Source of the DNA: Halorarius litoreus
GTDB lineage: Archaea > Halobacteriota > Halobacteria > Halobacteriales > Haloarculaceae
Reading direction: 5' to 3'
NCBI RefSeq assembly: GCF_024362405.1
Contig: NZ_CP101454.1
Span: 744,001-808,000, forward strand
Length of the DNA stretch: 64,000 nt
The notes below the pieces were generated by a model. That model was not told the DNA's origin. It ran no database searches and saw only the letters and a list, made by a program, of their open reading frames with translations. Made by a program: the position numbers and the translations under genes. Below, piece after piece: positions 26,961 through 36,251 of this stretch (position 1 is the first letter of the stretch; each line of letters starts with the position of its first letter).

Positions 26961-28286
26961 ATGAGCAACCAGCAGCCCCACGCGGAGTCCGCGGCACTCA
27001 TCGAGCGGGCGAAGCGGGTGACGCCCGGAGGCATCAACTCCACCTCTCGGACGCAGATGATGGAGGACAGACAGGGGAATCCCGTCTGCTTCGAGGAGGC
27101 CAGCGGGGCCGAGCTCGTTGACCGGAGCGGGAACCGCTACGTCGACTACAACAACGGGTGGGGCCCCATCATCCTCGGGCACTGTGACCCGGACGTGAAC
27201 GAGGCGGTCGCACAGGCGACGGCGAAACGCGACATCGTCGGGATGAGCACGAGTGAACTCGAAGTGCGGGCGGCCGAACTCGTCGCCGAGCGCGTCCCGA
27301 GCGCCGACAAGGTGCAGTTCGGGACGACGGGGTCGGAGGTGGTCGCCCACGCCATCCGCACCGCCCGTGCCGTGACGGGGCGGGAGAAGATCATCAAGTT
27401 CCAGGGGAACTACCACGGCTGGTACGACCCGGTCGCGCTCAACTACATCTCCGAGCCCGAGAACCTCGGCCAGCACGACCTCATCACGACCGGGATGCTC
27501 CCGGAGGCCACCGAGGAGACCATCGTCCTCCCGTACAACGACCTCGCCGCGGTCGAGGCGGCGTTCGAAGAACACGGCGACGATATCGCGGGCGTCATCC
27601 TCGAACCGGTCGCGCACGACATGGGCTGTGTGCCGCCGGTCGACGGCTACCTGCAGGGACTGCGTGACGTGACGGACGACCACGGTGCGCTCCTCATCTT
27701 CGACGAGATCATCACGGGCTTTCGTCACGGTATGGGCGGCGTCCAGGAGCGCGAGGGGGTCGAGCCCGACCTGACCACGATGGCGAAGGCCGTCGCGAAC
27801 GGCTATCCGGTCTCGCTGCTCTGCGGGAAAGACGAGTACATGCGCCAGTTCGGCCCCGGAGCCCGTGGCGGGAGCGTCTACTTCGCTGGCACGTACAACG
27901 CCCACACCGGCGGGATGGCGGCCGTCGTCGAGACCATCACCCAACTCGAAGAGCGGAACGTCCACGAGCGGTTCGAGGAGGTCCGTACGACGCTGACCGA
28001 CGCCATCCGTGACCACCTCGCGGACGCGGGCGTCGAGGGGTTCGTCCAGGAGTACGGCGGCGTCTTCGCGACCTACTTCGGCGAGGGCCCCGTGACGAAG
28101 TACCGGGACCTGCTCGACCTCGACGACGAGAAGTTCACCGAGTACCGTTGGGAGATGATCGACCGCGGCATCCTGATGGTCTCGAAGTTCCCGCGGGCGA
28201 ACCTCTTGAACGCGAGCCTCACGGACGAACAGGTACAAGAGACCATCGACGCCGCCGGGGAAGCGATCCGCGCGGTCTCGGAGTGA
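26961..28286 (+). CDS. Class III pyridoxal-phosphate aminotransferase (glutamate-1-semialdehyde aminomutase-like)
   Basis: 441-residue fold-type I PLP enzyme. Schiff-base Lys276 is in TTMAKAVANGYP and the PLP-pyridine Asp248 in LLIFDEIITGFR. The N-terminal RVTPGGINSTSR and YNNGWGPIILGH blocks are typical of the GSAM/omega-aminotransferase subgroup. It is not the housekeeping hemL by context: the neighbours are MaoC and SDR genes, and no other tetrapyrrole genes are present. A GCATTAATG box at 26929-26937 makes the ATG at 26961 leaderless. The next gene starts nine bases after its stop, so both are one transcript. Likely transaminates an aldehyde or 2-oxoacid of the pathway. Confidence 0.88.
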   Translation: MSNQQPHAESAALIERAKRVTPGGINSTSRTQMMEDRQGNPVCFEEASGAELVDRSGNRYVDYNNGWGPIILGHCDPDVNEAVAQATAKRDIVGMSTSELEVRAAELVAERVPSADKVQFGTTGSEVVAHAIRTARAVTGREKIIKFQGNYHGWYDPVALNYISEPENLGQHDLITTGMLPEATEETIVLPYNDLAAVEAAFEEHGDDIAGVILEPVAHDMGCVPPVDGYLQGLRDVTDDHGALLIFDEIITGFRHGMGGVQEREGVEPDLTTMAKAVANGYPVSLLCGKDEYMRQFGPGARGGSVYFAGTYNAHTGGMAAVVETITQLEERNVHERFEEVRTTLTDAIRDHLADAGVEGFVQEYGGVFATYFGEGPVTKYRDLLDLDDEKFTEYRWEMIDRGILMVSKFPRANLLNASLTDEQVQETIDAAGEAIRAVSE

Positions 28287-28295
28287 GCGACCGAG

Positions 28296-29078
28296 ATGCC
28301 AACGACACAGTACAGCGTCGCCGACCGGACGGCCATCGTAACCGGCGGCTCCAGCGGCATCGGCCGCACCATCGCGGAGCGGTTCGTCGCCGACGGCGCA
28401 GACGTCGTCGTCTGCTCGCGCGAGCAGGAGCGCGTCGACGAGGTCGCAACGGCACTCGCCGATGCGGACGGGGAGGTCCACCCCGTCGAGTGTGACGTTC
28501 GCGACCGGGATGCGGTCGACGCGCTCGTCGACGCAACCGTCGACACCTTCGGTGGCGTCGACATCCTGCTCAACAACGCCGGGGCGAACTTCTACAGCGA
28601 GTTCGACGACATCAGCGAGAACGGCTGGCAGACGATCCTCGACATCAATCTCACGGGGACGGTCAACTGTCTGCAGGCCGCAAGCGAGGCGCTCCGCGCC
28701 GGCTCCGGCGGGGCCGTCGTCAACCTCTCGAGTTTCGTCACGCACTTTCCCAGCCCCAACCAGAGCCACTACGGCGCGGCGAAAGCCGCCGTTTCACACC
28801 TCACCAAGACGGTCGCGTTCGAGTGGGCGTCGGCCAATATCCGGGTCAACGCAGTCGCTCCCGGCGTCGTGCTCACCCCCGGCGTGAAGCACGTCCTCGA
28901 CAAGGACGTCGACGCCGTCCCGGGCCGGGAGACGGTCGATCGGCAGGTCGGCTATCCCGAGGAGGTCGCGGACCTCGTCCAGTTCCTCGTCAGTCCCGCG
29001 GCGTCGTACATGACCGGCGAGGTCGTCGACATCCGGGGCGTCCCGCAGAGCCTGAACCTCGACGACCGGTTCCCCTGA
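28296..29078 (+). CDS. Short-chain dehydrogenase/reductase
   Basis: 260-residue Rossmann enzyme. Cofactor motif TGGSSGIG is at 16-23, NNAGANF near 93-99 and the catalytic set Ser146, Tyr159 and Lys163 lies in SSFVTHFPSPNQSHYGAAK. The closing motif SYMTGEVVDIRG is also normal. It interconverts a hydroxy and an oxo group with NAD(P)H. Nine bases separate it from the aminotransferase, and the converging crotonase ends nine bases beyond its stop. Substrate unknown; oxidation of a 3-hydroxyacyl-CoA formed by the MaoC pair is a plausible inference. Confidence 0.9.
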   Translation: MPTTQYSVADRTAIVTGGSSGIGRTIAERFVADGADVVVCSREQERVDEVATALADADGEVHPVECDVRDRDAVDALVDATVDTFGGVDILLNNAGANFYSEFDDISENGWQTILDINLTGTVNCLQAASEALRAGSGGAVVNLSSFVTHFPSPNQSHYGAAKAAVSHLTKTVAFEWASANIRVNAVAPGVVLTPGVKHVLDKDVDAVPGRETVDRQVGYPEEVADLVQFLVSPAASYMTGEVVDIRGVPQSLNLDDRFP

Positions 29079-29086
29079 GACGGGGC

Positions 29087-29890
29087 CTACCGGTCGTACT
29101 CGGGGTCGCGCCCCTCGCGCAGCGCGGCGACGGCCTCCTCGTGTTCAGGGTCGTTCACGCACTCCCACTGGTAGTCGATAGCTCGCTCGCAGTGTTCGTC
29201 GAAGGAGGCGCCAGCGCCGACCAGTCGATTGGTCCGCTGGACGGCGACGGCGGGCTTGTTCGTCACCGTCTCGGCGAACTCGTGGGCGGCCGCGACGACG
29301 TCGTCTGCGACGCCGCTCACCAGCCCCAGGTCCTCGGCCGCCTCGGGCTGAATTTTCTTGCCCGTCAGGAGGAACTCGCGGGCTTTCGACTCGCCGATGA
29401 GCTTCGGGAGCAGCCACGCGCCGCCGTCGCCGGGGACGAGCCCGACGTTGACGAACCCCTCCGTGAGATAGGCGTTCGGGCCGATGTACCGGACGTCACA
29501 GGCGAGCGCGAAATCACAGCCCGCACCGACTGCGGGGCCGTTGACCGCGGCGACGCTCGGTTTGCCGAGCGAGCGAAGCTGGCGAACCACGTCCTGGACC
29601 TCGCCGAGGAACGCCCCGTACTCCGCTTTGGACTGGGCGGCCCAGTCGGGCATCGTCGAGACATCGGCACCGGTACAGAAGCCGTCGCCGGCACCGGTCA
29701 GCAGGAGCGAGTAGACGGCGTCGTCCCGTTTGACACGCCCCAGGGCGTCGTTCATCTCGGCGATCATCGCCTCGTTGAACGCGTTGTACACGTCCGGGCG
29801 GTCGAGCGTCAGCGTCGCGATTCCGTCGGCGACGTCGTAGGAGATGTGATCGTACACGTAGACGGCTACTCGGGCCGTGGTCTTTGTCAT
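29087..29890 (-). CDS. Enoyl-CoA hydratase/isomerase, PaaG-like
   Basis: 267-residue crotonase. Oxyanion-hole strands FCTGADVS and AVGAGCDFALACDVR are present. The first acidic residue is Asp in GCDFALACD, and the second region reads YLTEGFVNVGLVPGDGG with WLLPKLIGESKAREF after it. That pattern is closest to PaaG-type CoA isomerases/hydratases of phenylacetate and related pathways. The ATG at 29890 gives the normal length. It lies 59 bases downstream of the acyl-CoA mutase stop on the same strand, so it is probably cotranscribed with it. Confidence 0.87.
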   Translation of the reverse strand: MTKTTARVAVYVYDHISYDVADGIATLTLDRPDVYNAFNEAMIAEMNDALGRVKRDDAVYSLLLTGAGDGFCTGADVSTMPDWAAQSKAEYGAFLGEVQDVVRQLRSLGKPSVAAVNGPAVGAGCDFALACDVRYIGPNAYLTEGFVNVGLVPGDGGAWLLPKLIGESKAREFLLTGKKIQPEAAEDLGLVSGVADDVVAAAHEFAETVTNKPAVAVQRTNRLVGAGASFDEHCERAIDYQWECVNDPEHEEAVAALREGRDPEYDR

Positions 29891-29949
29891 TACGGAGGGG
29901 CTGTGTGTTGCCCGCTGGAGCTGGGGAACAGTTGCGACCGCTGGGTCCG

Positions 29950-31647
29950 TCAGGCCTTGAGGAGGCTGTGTCGGTAGGTGCCGTGGTGGTCCTCGAGGAC
30001 GCGCATGATCTCCTCCATCGTCGCGTAGGCCTTCACGGCGTCGATGATGGGGGGCATGACGTTCTCGTCGTTCTCGATGGCCTCGGAGAGCGCATCGAGC
30101 GTCGCCTGCACCGCCTCGTCGTCGCGCTCTTCCTTGACCTGTTCGAGCCGGTCGAGCTGGGTTTCGGCCACCTCGTCGCTGACGTGCAGCAGGTCCGGGT
30201 CCGCCTCGTCGTCGATGGTGTACTGGTTGACCCCGACGACGGTCTCCTCGCCCGCCTCGACCCGCTGCAGGTGTTCGTACGCCGAGTCCTGTATCTCGCG
30301 GTCGAAGTAGCCCTCGTCGATGCCCTTGAGCACGCCGTCGCGGACGGAGCCCTCGCCCATCTCCTTGATCTCGTCGATGTACCCCATGATCTCGTCTTCC
30401 ATCTCGTCGGTGAGCGCCTCGATGGCGAAGCTCCCGCCGAGCGGGTCGACGATGTCCGCGGCCCCCGACTCCTCGGCGATGATCTGCTGGGTACGGAGCG
30501 CCACGCGAACGGCCTCTTCGGATGGAAGCGCGAGCGCCTCGTCGTAGCTGTTCGTGTGGAGACTCTGTGTGCCGCCGAGCACGCCCGCGAGCGCCTGAAT
30601 CGTCACCCGGACGATGTTGTTCAGGGGTTGCTGCGCGGTGAGTGACTGGCCGGCCGTCTGCGTGTGGAACTTCAGCCGCTTCGATTCGGGGTTGTCGGCG
30701 TCGTACCACTCGTCCATCACGCGGGCGTACACCCGGCGAGCGGCCCGGAACTTCGCGACCTCCTCGAAGATGGAGTTGTGTGAGTTGAAGAAGAAGGAGA
30801 GCTGTGGCCCGAACTCGTCGACGTCGAGCCCGCGGTCGATGGCGTCCTCAACGTACGCGAAGCCGTCGGCGAGAGTGAACGCAGCCTCCTGCGCGGCGGT
30901 CGACCCGGCCTCACGGATGTGGTAGCCGGAGATGGAGACGGGATGGAACCGCGGCGTCTCCTCGATGGCGAACTCGATGGTGTCGGTGACGACGTCGAGC
31001 GAGGCTTCGGGCGGGAGGACCCACTCCTTCTGCGCGATGAACTCCTTCAGCATGTCGTTCTGGAGGGTGCCGCGAACCTCCTCCCTGGGGACGCCCTGCT
31101 GGTCTGCGAGCGCGATGTACATGGCGTAGATGACCGCCGCAGAGGGGTTGATGGTGAACGACGTAGAGACCTCGCCGACGTCGATGCCGTCGAACAGCAC
31201 CTCCATGTCGCGGAGGGTGTCGACCGCGACGCCCTCTTTGCCGATCTCGCCCTCGCTCATCGGGTTGTCCGAGTCGATTCCCATCAACGAGGGCATGTCG
31301 AACGCGGTCGAGAGGCCGGTCTGCCCCTCGTCGATCAGATAGTGGAACCGCTCGTTGGTCTGCTCGGCCGTGCCGAAGCCGGCGAACTGCCGCATCGTCC
31401 ACGTCCGCCCACGGTACATCGTCGGGTACGGCCCTCTCGTGTACGGCTCCTCACCGGGGAACCCGAGGTCGTCCTCGAAGTCCACGTCAGCGATGTCTTC
31501 GGGGGTGTACAGCCGGTCGACCTCGTGGTTCGAGACAGTCGCGAATCGCTCCTTCCGCTCCCCACGCTCGAGAAACGGTGCCAGCGTCTCGTCTTCCCAC
31601 TCCTCGCGAGACGCTCGAATCGCTGCTAGCTCTTCTTCGTCGAACAT
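29950..31647 (-). CDS. Adenosylcobalamin-dependent acyl-CoA mutase, large subunit (isobutyryl/2-hydroxyisobutyryl-CoA mutase-like)
   Basis: 565-residue catalytic TIM-barrel subunit of the methylmalonyl-CoA mutase family, without the B12-binding domain, which must be a separate protein encoded outside this window. Seen: RGPYPTMYRGRTWTMRQFAG, TAEQTNERFHYLIDEGQTG, SVSISGYHIREAG-type blocks and the C-terminal GTYRHSLL. Two substrate-specificity positions differ from true methylmalonyl-CoA mutase: Tyr in RQYAGF is Phe88, and the Arg after KEFMV is Gln206. That is the Phe/Gln pair described for isobutyryl-CoA mutase. The start at 31647 is near-leaderless behind ATGCTTTTG (31674-31683). Carbon-skeleton rearrangement of a branched acyl-CoA is inferred. 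Confidence 0.88.
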   Translation of the reverse strand: MFDEEELAAIRASREEWEDETLAPFLERGERKERFATVSNHEVDRLYTPEDIADVDFEDDLGFPGEEPYTRGPYPTMYRGRTWTMRQFAGFGTAEQTNERFHYLIDEGQTGLSTAFDMPSLMGIDSDNPMSEGEIGKEGVAVDTLRDMEVLFDGIDVGEVSTSFTINPSAAVIYAMYIALADQQGVPREEVRGTLQNDMLKEFIAQKEWVLPPEASLDVVTDTIEFAIEETPRFHPVSISGYHIREAGSTAAQEAAFTLADGFAYVEDAIDRGLDVDEFGPQLSFFFNSHNSIFEEVAKFRAARRVYARVMDEWYDADNPESKRLKFHTQTAGQSLTAQQPLNNIVRVTIQALAGVLGGTQSLHTNSYDEALALPSEEAVRVALRTQQIIAEESGAADIVDPLGGSFAIEALTDEMEDEIMGYIDEIKEMGEGSVRDGVLKGIDEGYFDREIQDSAYEHLQRVEAGEETVVGVNQYTIDDEADPDLLHVSDEVAETQLDRLEQVKEERDDEAVQATLDALSEAIENDENVMPPIIDAVKAYATMEEIMRVLEDHHGTYRHSLLKA

Positions 31648-31806
31648 CGATACTGGATGTCGCACTCGTCCGGACAAAAGCATTTGCGCTCCGGCGGTAC
31701 CTAGCAAGCTGCGAGAGCGGACGACGCTGTGACAGCGGGGCCGACCCACCGCGTCAGTTGTGCCGGCTAGGCATTCTTTAGTTGGCGTGCGGACCGAGGT
31801 GGAGCT

Positions 31807-32477
31807 ATGCGACTCGCCCTACTGGGTGGTACTGGCGATATCGGCGAAGGACTGGCGCTTCGGTTCGCCGCAGACACCGACCACGAGCTAGTCATCGGCT
31901 CGCGTGACGCGGCGAAAGCCGTCGCTCGCGCCGAGGACTACGAGACGTATCTCGCCGACCACGGCATCGACCGCGAGCTCGACGGCGACGACAACGCCGC
32001 CGCTGCGGCGGACGCGGACGTCGTCGTCCTCGCGATTCCGCCCAACCACGTCGCCGACACCGTCGAACAGCTCACCGACGCCGACGTCCTCTCCGACCAG
32101 TTGCTCGTCAGCCCGGCCGTCGGGATGAAAGGCGACAAGGATGGGCTCCACTACAACCCGCCGTCGACCGGCAGCGTGACCGAATACGTCGCCGAGCGTG
32201 CGCCCGACGGCGTCTCCGTCGCGGGCGCGTTCCACAACCTCGCGGCCGACCGCCTGGCCGACCTGGACGCGACGCTCGAGTCGACACGCTGGTCGTCGCC
32301 GACGAGAGAGCCGTCTGCGAGCGTGTCGTCGACCTCGAGAACGAACTCGACGGAATCAGAGCACTCGCCGCTGACCAGCTCGCGAACGCGACCGAGGTGG
32401 AGAGCGTGACGCCGCTCGTCATCAACATCGCCCGCTACAACGACGAGATGCACGACGTCGGCGTAACGTTCCACTGA
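31807..32477 (+). pseudogene. npdG: NADPH-dependent F420 reductase (Fno/NpdG), frameshifted
   Basis: Cytoplasmic enzyme that exchanges hydride between NADP and coenzyme F420. The N-terminal part (MRLALLGGTGDIGEGLALRF, GSRD, VVVLAIPPNHV, LLVSPAVGMKGD, GAFHNLAADRLADLDATLE) is intact to about 32280. The rest of the protein (DTLVVADERAVCERVVDLEN, then ALAADQLANATEVE and TPLVINIARYNDEMHDVG) continues in another frame to the TGA at 32475-32477. One missing base at about 32280 (CTCGAG-TCGAC for CTCGAGGTCGAC) restores a single 223-codon frame. This is either a recent inactivating deletion or an assembly error. The ATG is leaderless behind TTCTTTAGTT. Confidence 0.8.
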
Positions 32478-33955
32478 CCGACTCGGCGACCGGTGTGGCC
32501 GCGCTCTACCAGCGGGCACGTTCGTTCCTGTCGGGGACGGTGGCAGTATACGGCGCGGCATTGGTGCGGACGCCTCCGAACGCGGAGGCACCGCTCCCAG
32601 TGAAACGATGTACCTAGACGCCAGCGTTCGCCTAGCGTAGCGTATACCCGATTCGTCGGGGTACGAGGGACCACCTGGAACGTGACGGCCACAGGATGAC
32701 TAACGGTGAACCCCACTGCGCGTCGTGCACCAGGAGGACCCAACTGTCCACGAACCGGCCCCGTCGGGGGAGGATTCAGGACATTGTTGCTGCATCTAGT
32801 GCGTTGGTTTCCGGATAACGCGAACAGCCTACCGCCACGCGATTCCTCGTTCGTGCAGTTCTCGAGGTATTTTCCTGTGTCGGTTTCTTGTGTGAGAAGT
32901 GGTACCACACCGAGTAGTTTCGCTCCGTCCACCGAGTAGATTCCGACATAACCGGAGGATTGCAGGCAAACCCCGTAGAATGCGCCGGTTAACCGGTCGT
33001 ACTTGCCACATGTGAGGTAGTCGTAGTACTCGGCTTCCCGAAAGTGAACGCTTCGGGGGAAGTAATCGTGACTGTGAGCAGTTCCAGGCATACGACCAGA
33101 GGAGAAGTCCCGATATCGAGAGACAGGTCCCGCACTGACCCACTCCAGAGCTCGGGTTCCCGAGATCCAGCGGTAGCGATTATTGTCTCTCCGATCACGA
33201 CCTGACGCAAAAATCGACCAACCAAACGCCTCCGGTATTAACGGATTATTGCAGATGGTAGCAGGCCGCTGCAGTCGAAACAAGGGAGACCCAAAGTAGA
33301 AATAATAGATGTACAGTTGTTATTTTAATTGGACCATACACGAGAACCGAGGGACCACTTCAATGATTCATTGCCAACACAACACCCGTACGAACGGCCG
33401 ACAGCCCCAGTTGTATGCGCATGATTCCCAACGGTTCCGGAATGGCCGGAAAGTTGTTTGCTAACAATACACACAGAATCATGCCGAAAAAATGCATTCT
33501 ACCGGCTACAAGAGCTATCGCGCATGAGTTCGGGAATTGAAGCGGTTCGTACAGAGCCGAGTAGCTCCGGTATTACCGAACAGACCGGCTGCACGCGGAG
33601 CACTCTCGGCGATTCCGCCGGGGACAGCACCACCGTTCCGCATCACCGGAGATCGGCCAGTCGCATTTCAGCGCCGTTCACAAGCGATACAGATCCGGGG
33701 AGACCGCATCCAGATTTCGAAGGGTAGATACGTATATTCCCCACCGCCAAGAGGTAGCGAGTAGCGGGGTACGTCCTTACCCATCGGATTCCGTGGTGGC
33801 ACAGTTCTCCGAGGGGAACAGACACTGTCCCGAGAACTCGCTCGCCACGTACGAGACACGTGGTTTCGACCCAGCAGGAGAGTCAACCGTGGGAGACGGC
33901 CGGGAGTACACCCACTCGCGGTGCCCGGTTCGGACGGAGCCGACCGACGTCGCCG
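32478..33955. other. 1.5 kb region with no recognisable gene; lower GC than its flanks
   Basis: Codon and base composition here depart from the GC-rich flanks, and A/T-rich patches occur at about 33297-33340. A minus-strand open frame covers 32435-33283, and its part at about 32816-33166 looks protein-like (HSHDYFPRSVHFREAEYYDY, then GAFYGVCLQSSGYVGIYSVD), but I recognise no family and its 3' part runs into the F420 reductase. A 7-bp hairpin GCCTCCG/CGGAGGC sits at 32572-32589. It may be a decayed gene or the remains of a mobile element; no transposase motif or terminal repeats were found. Confidence 0.4.
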
Positions 33956-35095
33956 TCAGTCCCGCTGGAAGTCGGCGACAGGGACGAGATTGTTCCGGGC
34001 GCGCTTGAGCGGCTGGAGGAAGTCCGTGGCCGGGAGCCACGGCATCTCGAAGTCGTCGGCGTCGAATTCGGTCTCGAGGGCCGACAGCAACGCGTCGTCG
34101 TCCTCGATGGCCTCGCCCTTGACGGCGGTGCTGAGGCGCTCGAAGGCACCGAACCCCGGCTTGTGGAAGGCGTCGCCGGTGAACTGCGCCGACTGGATGG
34201 TGCCGTCAGCACCGACCACGACGCTGGCCTTGATGAGTTTCCGGCCCTTGTAGGCCACCTCCGCGACGCGGTCGTCGTCATCGGCGGTTTCGAACAGGCG
34301 AGCCGTGCTGTACTTCTCGAACCACTCGTCGCTCCCGTAGTACTCCGCGTGCGTGTCGATGGTGTCCAGTTCCTGTTCGGTGAGCGAGCCGGGTTCCGGC
34401 TCGCCGCCGACGAGGCTGGCGAGGTTGTCCGCCGACTCCGCGACGATGGCCTCCAAGTCGACGTCGGGCGCCTCGTCCTGGAGCGAGGTCATCCGGCCGG
34501 CCGCGCTGTCAGTCTCCTTGTCCTCGAACTTCTCCTTCGGGAGCTGGAGCACCTCGTCGATGGTACCGAACACCTCCGGCTCGAACGTCCAGTTGATGAG
34601 GTTAGTGAACACACCCCAGACACCGTCCTGGTAGCCGGCGCCCGAAACACCGATCTTGCCGAACTGGCCACCGGGCTCGTCGGGTGCGAGTTCGACGTCG
34701 CCGCCGTCGCGGTAGACGGCGTCCTCGACGCCGGCGTCCCGGAGGGACTTGGCCATGGCCTCGCCGGCCAGGTCGATATACTCGGTCATAGTGTGCTCGC
34801 CCCGGTCCTTGAAGAACATGTACAGCACGGGGGAGTTGTCGCCCTGGAAGAAGCCTGTGCCACCGCTGACGTTGTACCGCCGGCCGTAGTTGACGCCGGC
34901 GGCGGCGGCGGCCTCACGGTCGATCAGCGATGCGTCCTCGACGGGGCCGAGTTCGAGAAACAGATCGTCGTCGAACGTCCAGTGCATCACGGTCGGCGGT
35001 GCCTCGTCCGCCGCGATGGCGTCCACCAGCGTCCGCTCGACTGCGGGATAGGTACTCGGCGCGACTTCCAGCTCGAGTTGGCGTACTGTCGTCAT
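33956..35095 (-). CDS. lplA: Lipoate-protein ligase A homologue (second copy)
   Basis: 379-residue two-domain ligase. GRRYNVSGGTGFFQGD (71-86) corresponds to the lipoyl-AMP-binding motif, Lys147 in FGKIGVSGAGY to the catalytic Lys, and KGRKLIKASVVVGADGTIQ to the C-terminal accessory domain. EKFEDKETDSAAGRMTSL matches EKFEDKDTDTLTGRMQPL in the 7.4 kb homologue, so the two are paralogues with diverged active-site loops. The ATG at 35095 follows a ACTTATATC box (35125-35133). It probably lipoylates the island's E2 or an H-protein; a specialised target is possible. Confidence 0.75.
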   Translation of the reverse strand: MTTVRQLELEVAPSTYPAVERTLVDAIAADEAPPTVMHWTFDDDLFLELGPVEDASLIDREAAAAAGVNYGRRYNVSGGTGFFQGDNSPVLYMFFKDRGEHTMTEYIDLAGEAMAKSLRDAGVEDAVYRDGGDVELAPDEPGGQFGKIGVSGAGYQDGVWGVFTNLINWTFEPEVFGTIDEVLQLPKEKFEDKETDSAAGRMTSLQDEAPDVDLEAIVAESADNLASLVGGEPEPGSLTEQELDTIDTHAEYYGSDEWFEKYSTARLFETADDDDRVAEVAYKGRKLIKASVVVGADGTIQSAQFTGDAFHKPGFGAFERLSTAVKGEAIEDDDALLSALETEFDADDFEMPWLPATDFLQPLKRARNNLVPVADFQRD

Positions 35096-35318
35096 AGAGT
35101 CGTCCGGAATCTCGCTCGAATCGTGATATAAGTACCGACCACAGGGGATATGGGGCGTATCGACCGGCGGACAGGGCCGACGTCAGTCCGACCGGCAGCC
35201 TTCGGGTGGCGACGCACGAGCTACTGGCGCTCGCTCGGGGTGACGCCTAGGTCGAACGCGTCAGTCACGTTCGCACTCGAAACTGTCGGGCCCGAACGCC
35301 CGAGCGTCAACGCGAGTG

Positions 35319-36074
35319 CTACTGGCTGAGGTAGCCGCCGTCGACGTCGACCGCCTCGCCCGTGACGAACGAGGCGTCGTCGCTCGCCAGCCACGTCACG
35401 GTCGTCGCGACCTCGTCCGCCGAGGCCAGCCGTTTCATGGGGTGGAGCTCCTCGACCTGGGAGACCATCTCCTCGTCGAGGCCCTTCCGGAGCAACGGCG
35501 TGTCGACGAAGCCGGGACAGATCGCGTTCACGCGGACGCCCGTCTCACCGTTCTCGAGGGCCGCAGTTTTGGTCAACCCGAGCACGCCGTGTTTGGCCGC
35601 GACGTACGCCGCCGAGTTGGCGAACCCGACCTTGCCCAGCACCGACGCGTTGTTGATGATCGCGCCGCCGCCGTCCTGAGCTTGCATCTGGGCGAGTTCG
35701 GCCTTCATACACCGGTAGACGCCCGAGAGGTTCACGTCGAGCACGGCGTCCCAGTCGTCGTCGGGGTAGTCGACGACCGGCGCCAGCTCGCCATCGATGC
35801 CGGCGTTGTTGAACGCGACGTCCAGCCGGCCGTAGGCGTCGACGGCCGTCTCGACCATCGCCGCGGCGTCGTCGCCGTCCGTGACGTCGGCCTCGACGAA
35901 CGTTGCTTCGCCGCCGTCTGCCTCGATCGTCTCGACTGTCTCGCGGCCCGCCTCGACCGAAACGTCCGCGACGACGACGCTCGCCCCGCGGTCCGCGAAC
36001 TCGTAGGCCGTGCGTTCGCCGATTCCACTGCCCGCACCTGTGACTACCGTAACTGCCTCGTCGATGGCCACCAT
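35319..36074 (-). CDS. Short-chain dehydrogenase/reductase
   Basis: 251-residue classical SDR. TGAGSGIG is at 12-19 and NNAG at 89-92, and the catalytic Ser144, Tyr157 and Lys161 are in NASVLGKVGFANSAAYVAAK. Asp37 at the end of strand 2 (VVVADVS) favours NAD over NADP. The C-terminal SFVTGEAVDVDGGYLSQ is typical. The ATG at 36074 is near-leaderless behind CGCTATACC (36101-36109); upstream in-frame codons are ignored for that reason. It converts an alcohol to a ketone or the reverse. It stands alone between the lplA homologue and the second transporter. Confidence 0.9.
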   Translation of the reverse strand: MVAIDEAVTVVTGAGSGIGERTAYEFADRGASVVVADVSVEAGRETVETIEADGGEATFVEADVTDGDDAAAMVETAVDAYGRLDVAFNNAGIDGELAPVVDYPDDDWDAVLDVNLSGVYRCMKAELAQMQAQDGGGAIINNASVLGKVGFANSAAYVAAKHGVLGLTKTAALENGETGVRVNAICPGFVDTPLLRKGLDEEMVSQVEELHPMKRLASADEVATTVTWLASDDASFVTGEAVDVDGGYLSQ

Positions 36075-36251
36075 ACCGCGAGGACGTTCGCGGAGCCACG
36101 GTATAGCGTTTGGGTGCCGTGAGCTGGCGGCGCTGGCAGCCCCCACCGGGCCCGTGGTCAGTCACCGGTCGGTAGCCCGTCGGCGTGGGCTCCGTGGTCC
36201 GGCACGACGTGGCGGCGTGTGCTGTCGGGCGACCGGGCGTTCTCACGGGTT

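Noticed and set aside
26961-28286. Housekeeping hemL (glutamate-1-semialdehyde aminomutase)
   Set aside because: The family matches, but no tetrapyrrole genes are near and the operon partner is an SDR; called only to family level.
26628-28769. 713-codon minus-strand open frame
   Set aside because: Lies opposite the MaoC, aminotransferase and SDR genes, all with complete motifs; it has no family signature.
29891-30709. N-terminal extension of the PaaG-like crotonase
   Set aside because: The extension is antisense-frame sequence within the mutase gene; the ATG at 29890 gives the normal family length.
33297-33340. Insertion-sequence end
   Set aside because: A/T-rich, but no terminal inverted repeat, target duplication or transposase frame could be found.
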